A program made the position numbers and the translations under genes. Positions 63,976 through 64,000 of a DNA stretch of 64,000 bases are shown one piece after another (positions within the stretch are counted from its first letter, which is position 1; every line of letters begins with the position of its first letter). The notes beneath the pieces are model-generated. The model did no database searches, had not been told where the DNA came from, and saw nothing but the letters and a program-made list of their open reading frames with translations. Location of the stretch: contig QVRM01001257.1 in the NCBI GenBank assembly GCA_003439945.1, positions 1-64,000 of the forward strand. The letters run 5' to 3'. Origin of the DNA: Dermanyssus gallinae (lineage: Eukaryota > Arthropoda > Arachnida > Mesostigmata > Dermanyssidae).

Positions 63976-64000
63976 TATCTATATATGTAAATCCTTTCGG

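Overview
The window looks like nuclear DNA of an arthropod, and no gene in it can be named with confidence. It is eukaryotic: it holds several clades of non-LTR retrotransposons, tRNA-derived SINEs, a mariner relic and dense microsatellites, but no operons or ribosome-binding sites. The Cys/His-rich C-termini of two of the retrotransposon families remind me of arachnid (tick/mite) elements. That is recollection, not a search result.

Two kinds of DNA alternate. (a) AT-rich tracts carry (TA)n arrays of up to about 125 bp and most of the retroelements: about 2.7-3.0, 5.5-7.6, 9.7-12.5, 13.9-24.8, 25.4-28.1, 29.1-36.4, 37.6-38.3, 40.3-42.1, 44.6-49.1 and 50.7-64 kb. (b) GC-richer islands are packed with (TTG)n/(CAA)n triplets, short minisatellites and poly-G/C tracts: about 1.1-2.7, 3.7-5.5, 7.6-9.7, 12.6-13.9, 24.8-25.4, 28.1-29.1, 36.5-37.6, 38.3-40.3, 42.2-44.1, 47.7-48.4 and 49.2-50.6 kb. 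The long open frames in the islands (poly-Q, N, L, V, C) come from the triplet repeats and are not genes.

Mobile elements in order: a C-terminal nuclease-module relic (3.0-3.6 kb, -); SINE-B copy (5.6, +); R1-like RT relic (15.6-16.8, +) with SINE-A nested in it; complete SINE-A (17.1-17.3, +); APE-type non-LTR element with a 685-codon RT ORF (17.6-19.95, -); second nuclease module (21.95-22.8, +); R1-like relic (30.4-31.4, -); endonuclease-RT pseudogene (32.2-34.65, -); mariner pseudogene (41.5-42.1, +); third nuclease module (44.06-44.56, +); R1-like fragment (47.2-47.43, -); tRNA-like SINE (51.2, +); complete SINE-B (52.5-52.7, +); R2-like element with RT, CCHC and restriction-like endonuclease (56.77-58.97, +); RT C-terminal relic (62.5-63.1, -); and a 77-bp 3'-end copy of the R2-like element (63.9, +).

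The main pattern is that several truncated retroelements begin exactly at, or within tens of bases of, a (TA)n array, and others end in TA-rich tails. The R2-like element does this twice, which suggests (TA)n as an integration target or annealing site. Other signals are a 73-nt near-perfect hairpin (50.8 kb), inverted repeats around or beside (TA)n arrays (54.7 and 45.1 kb), opposed 30-bp minisatellites (50.0-50.5 kb) and three low-confidence host-exon candidates (1-410, 20.96-21.22 and 51.59-51.68 kb, all minus strand).
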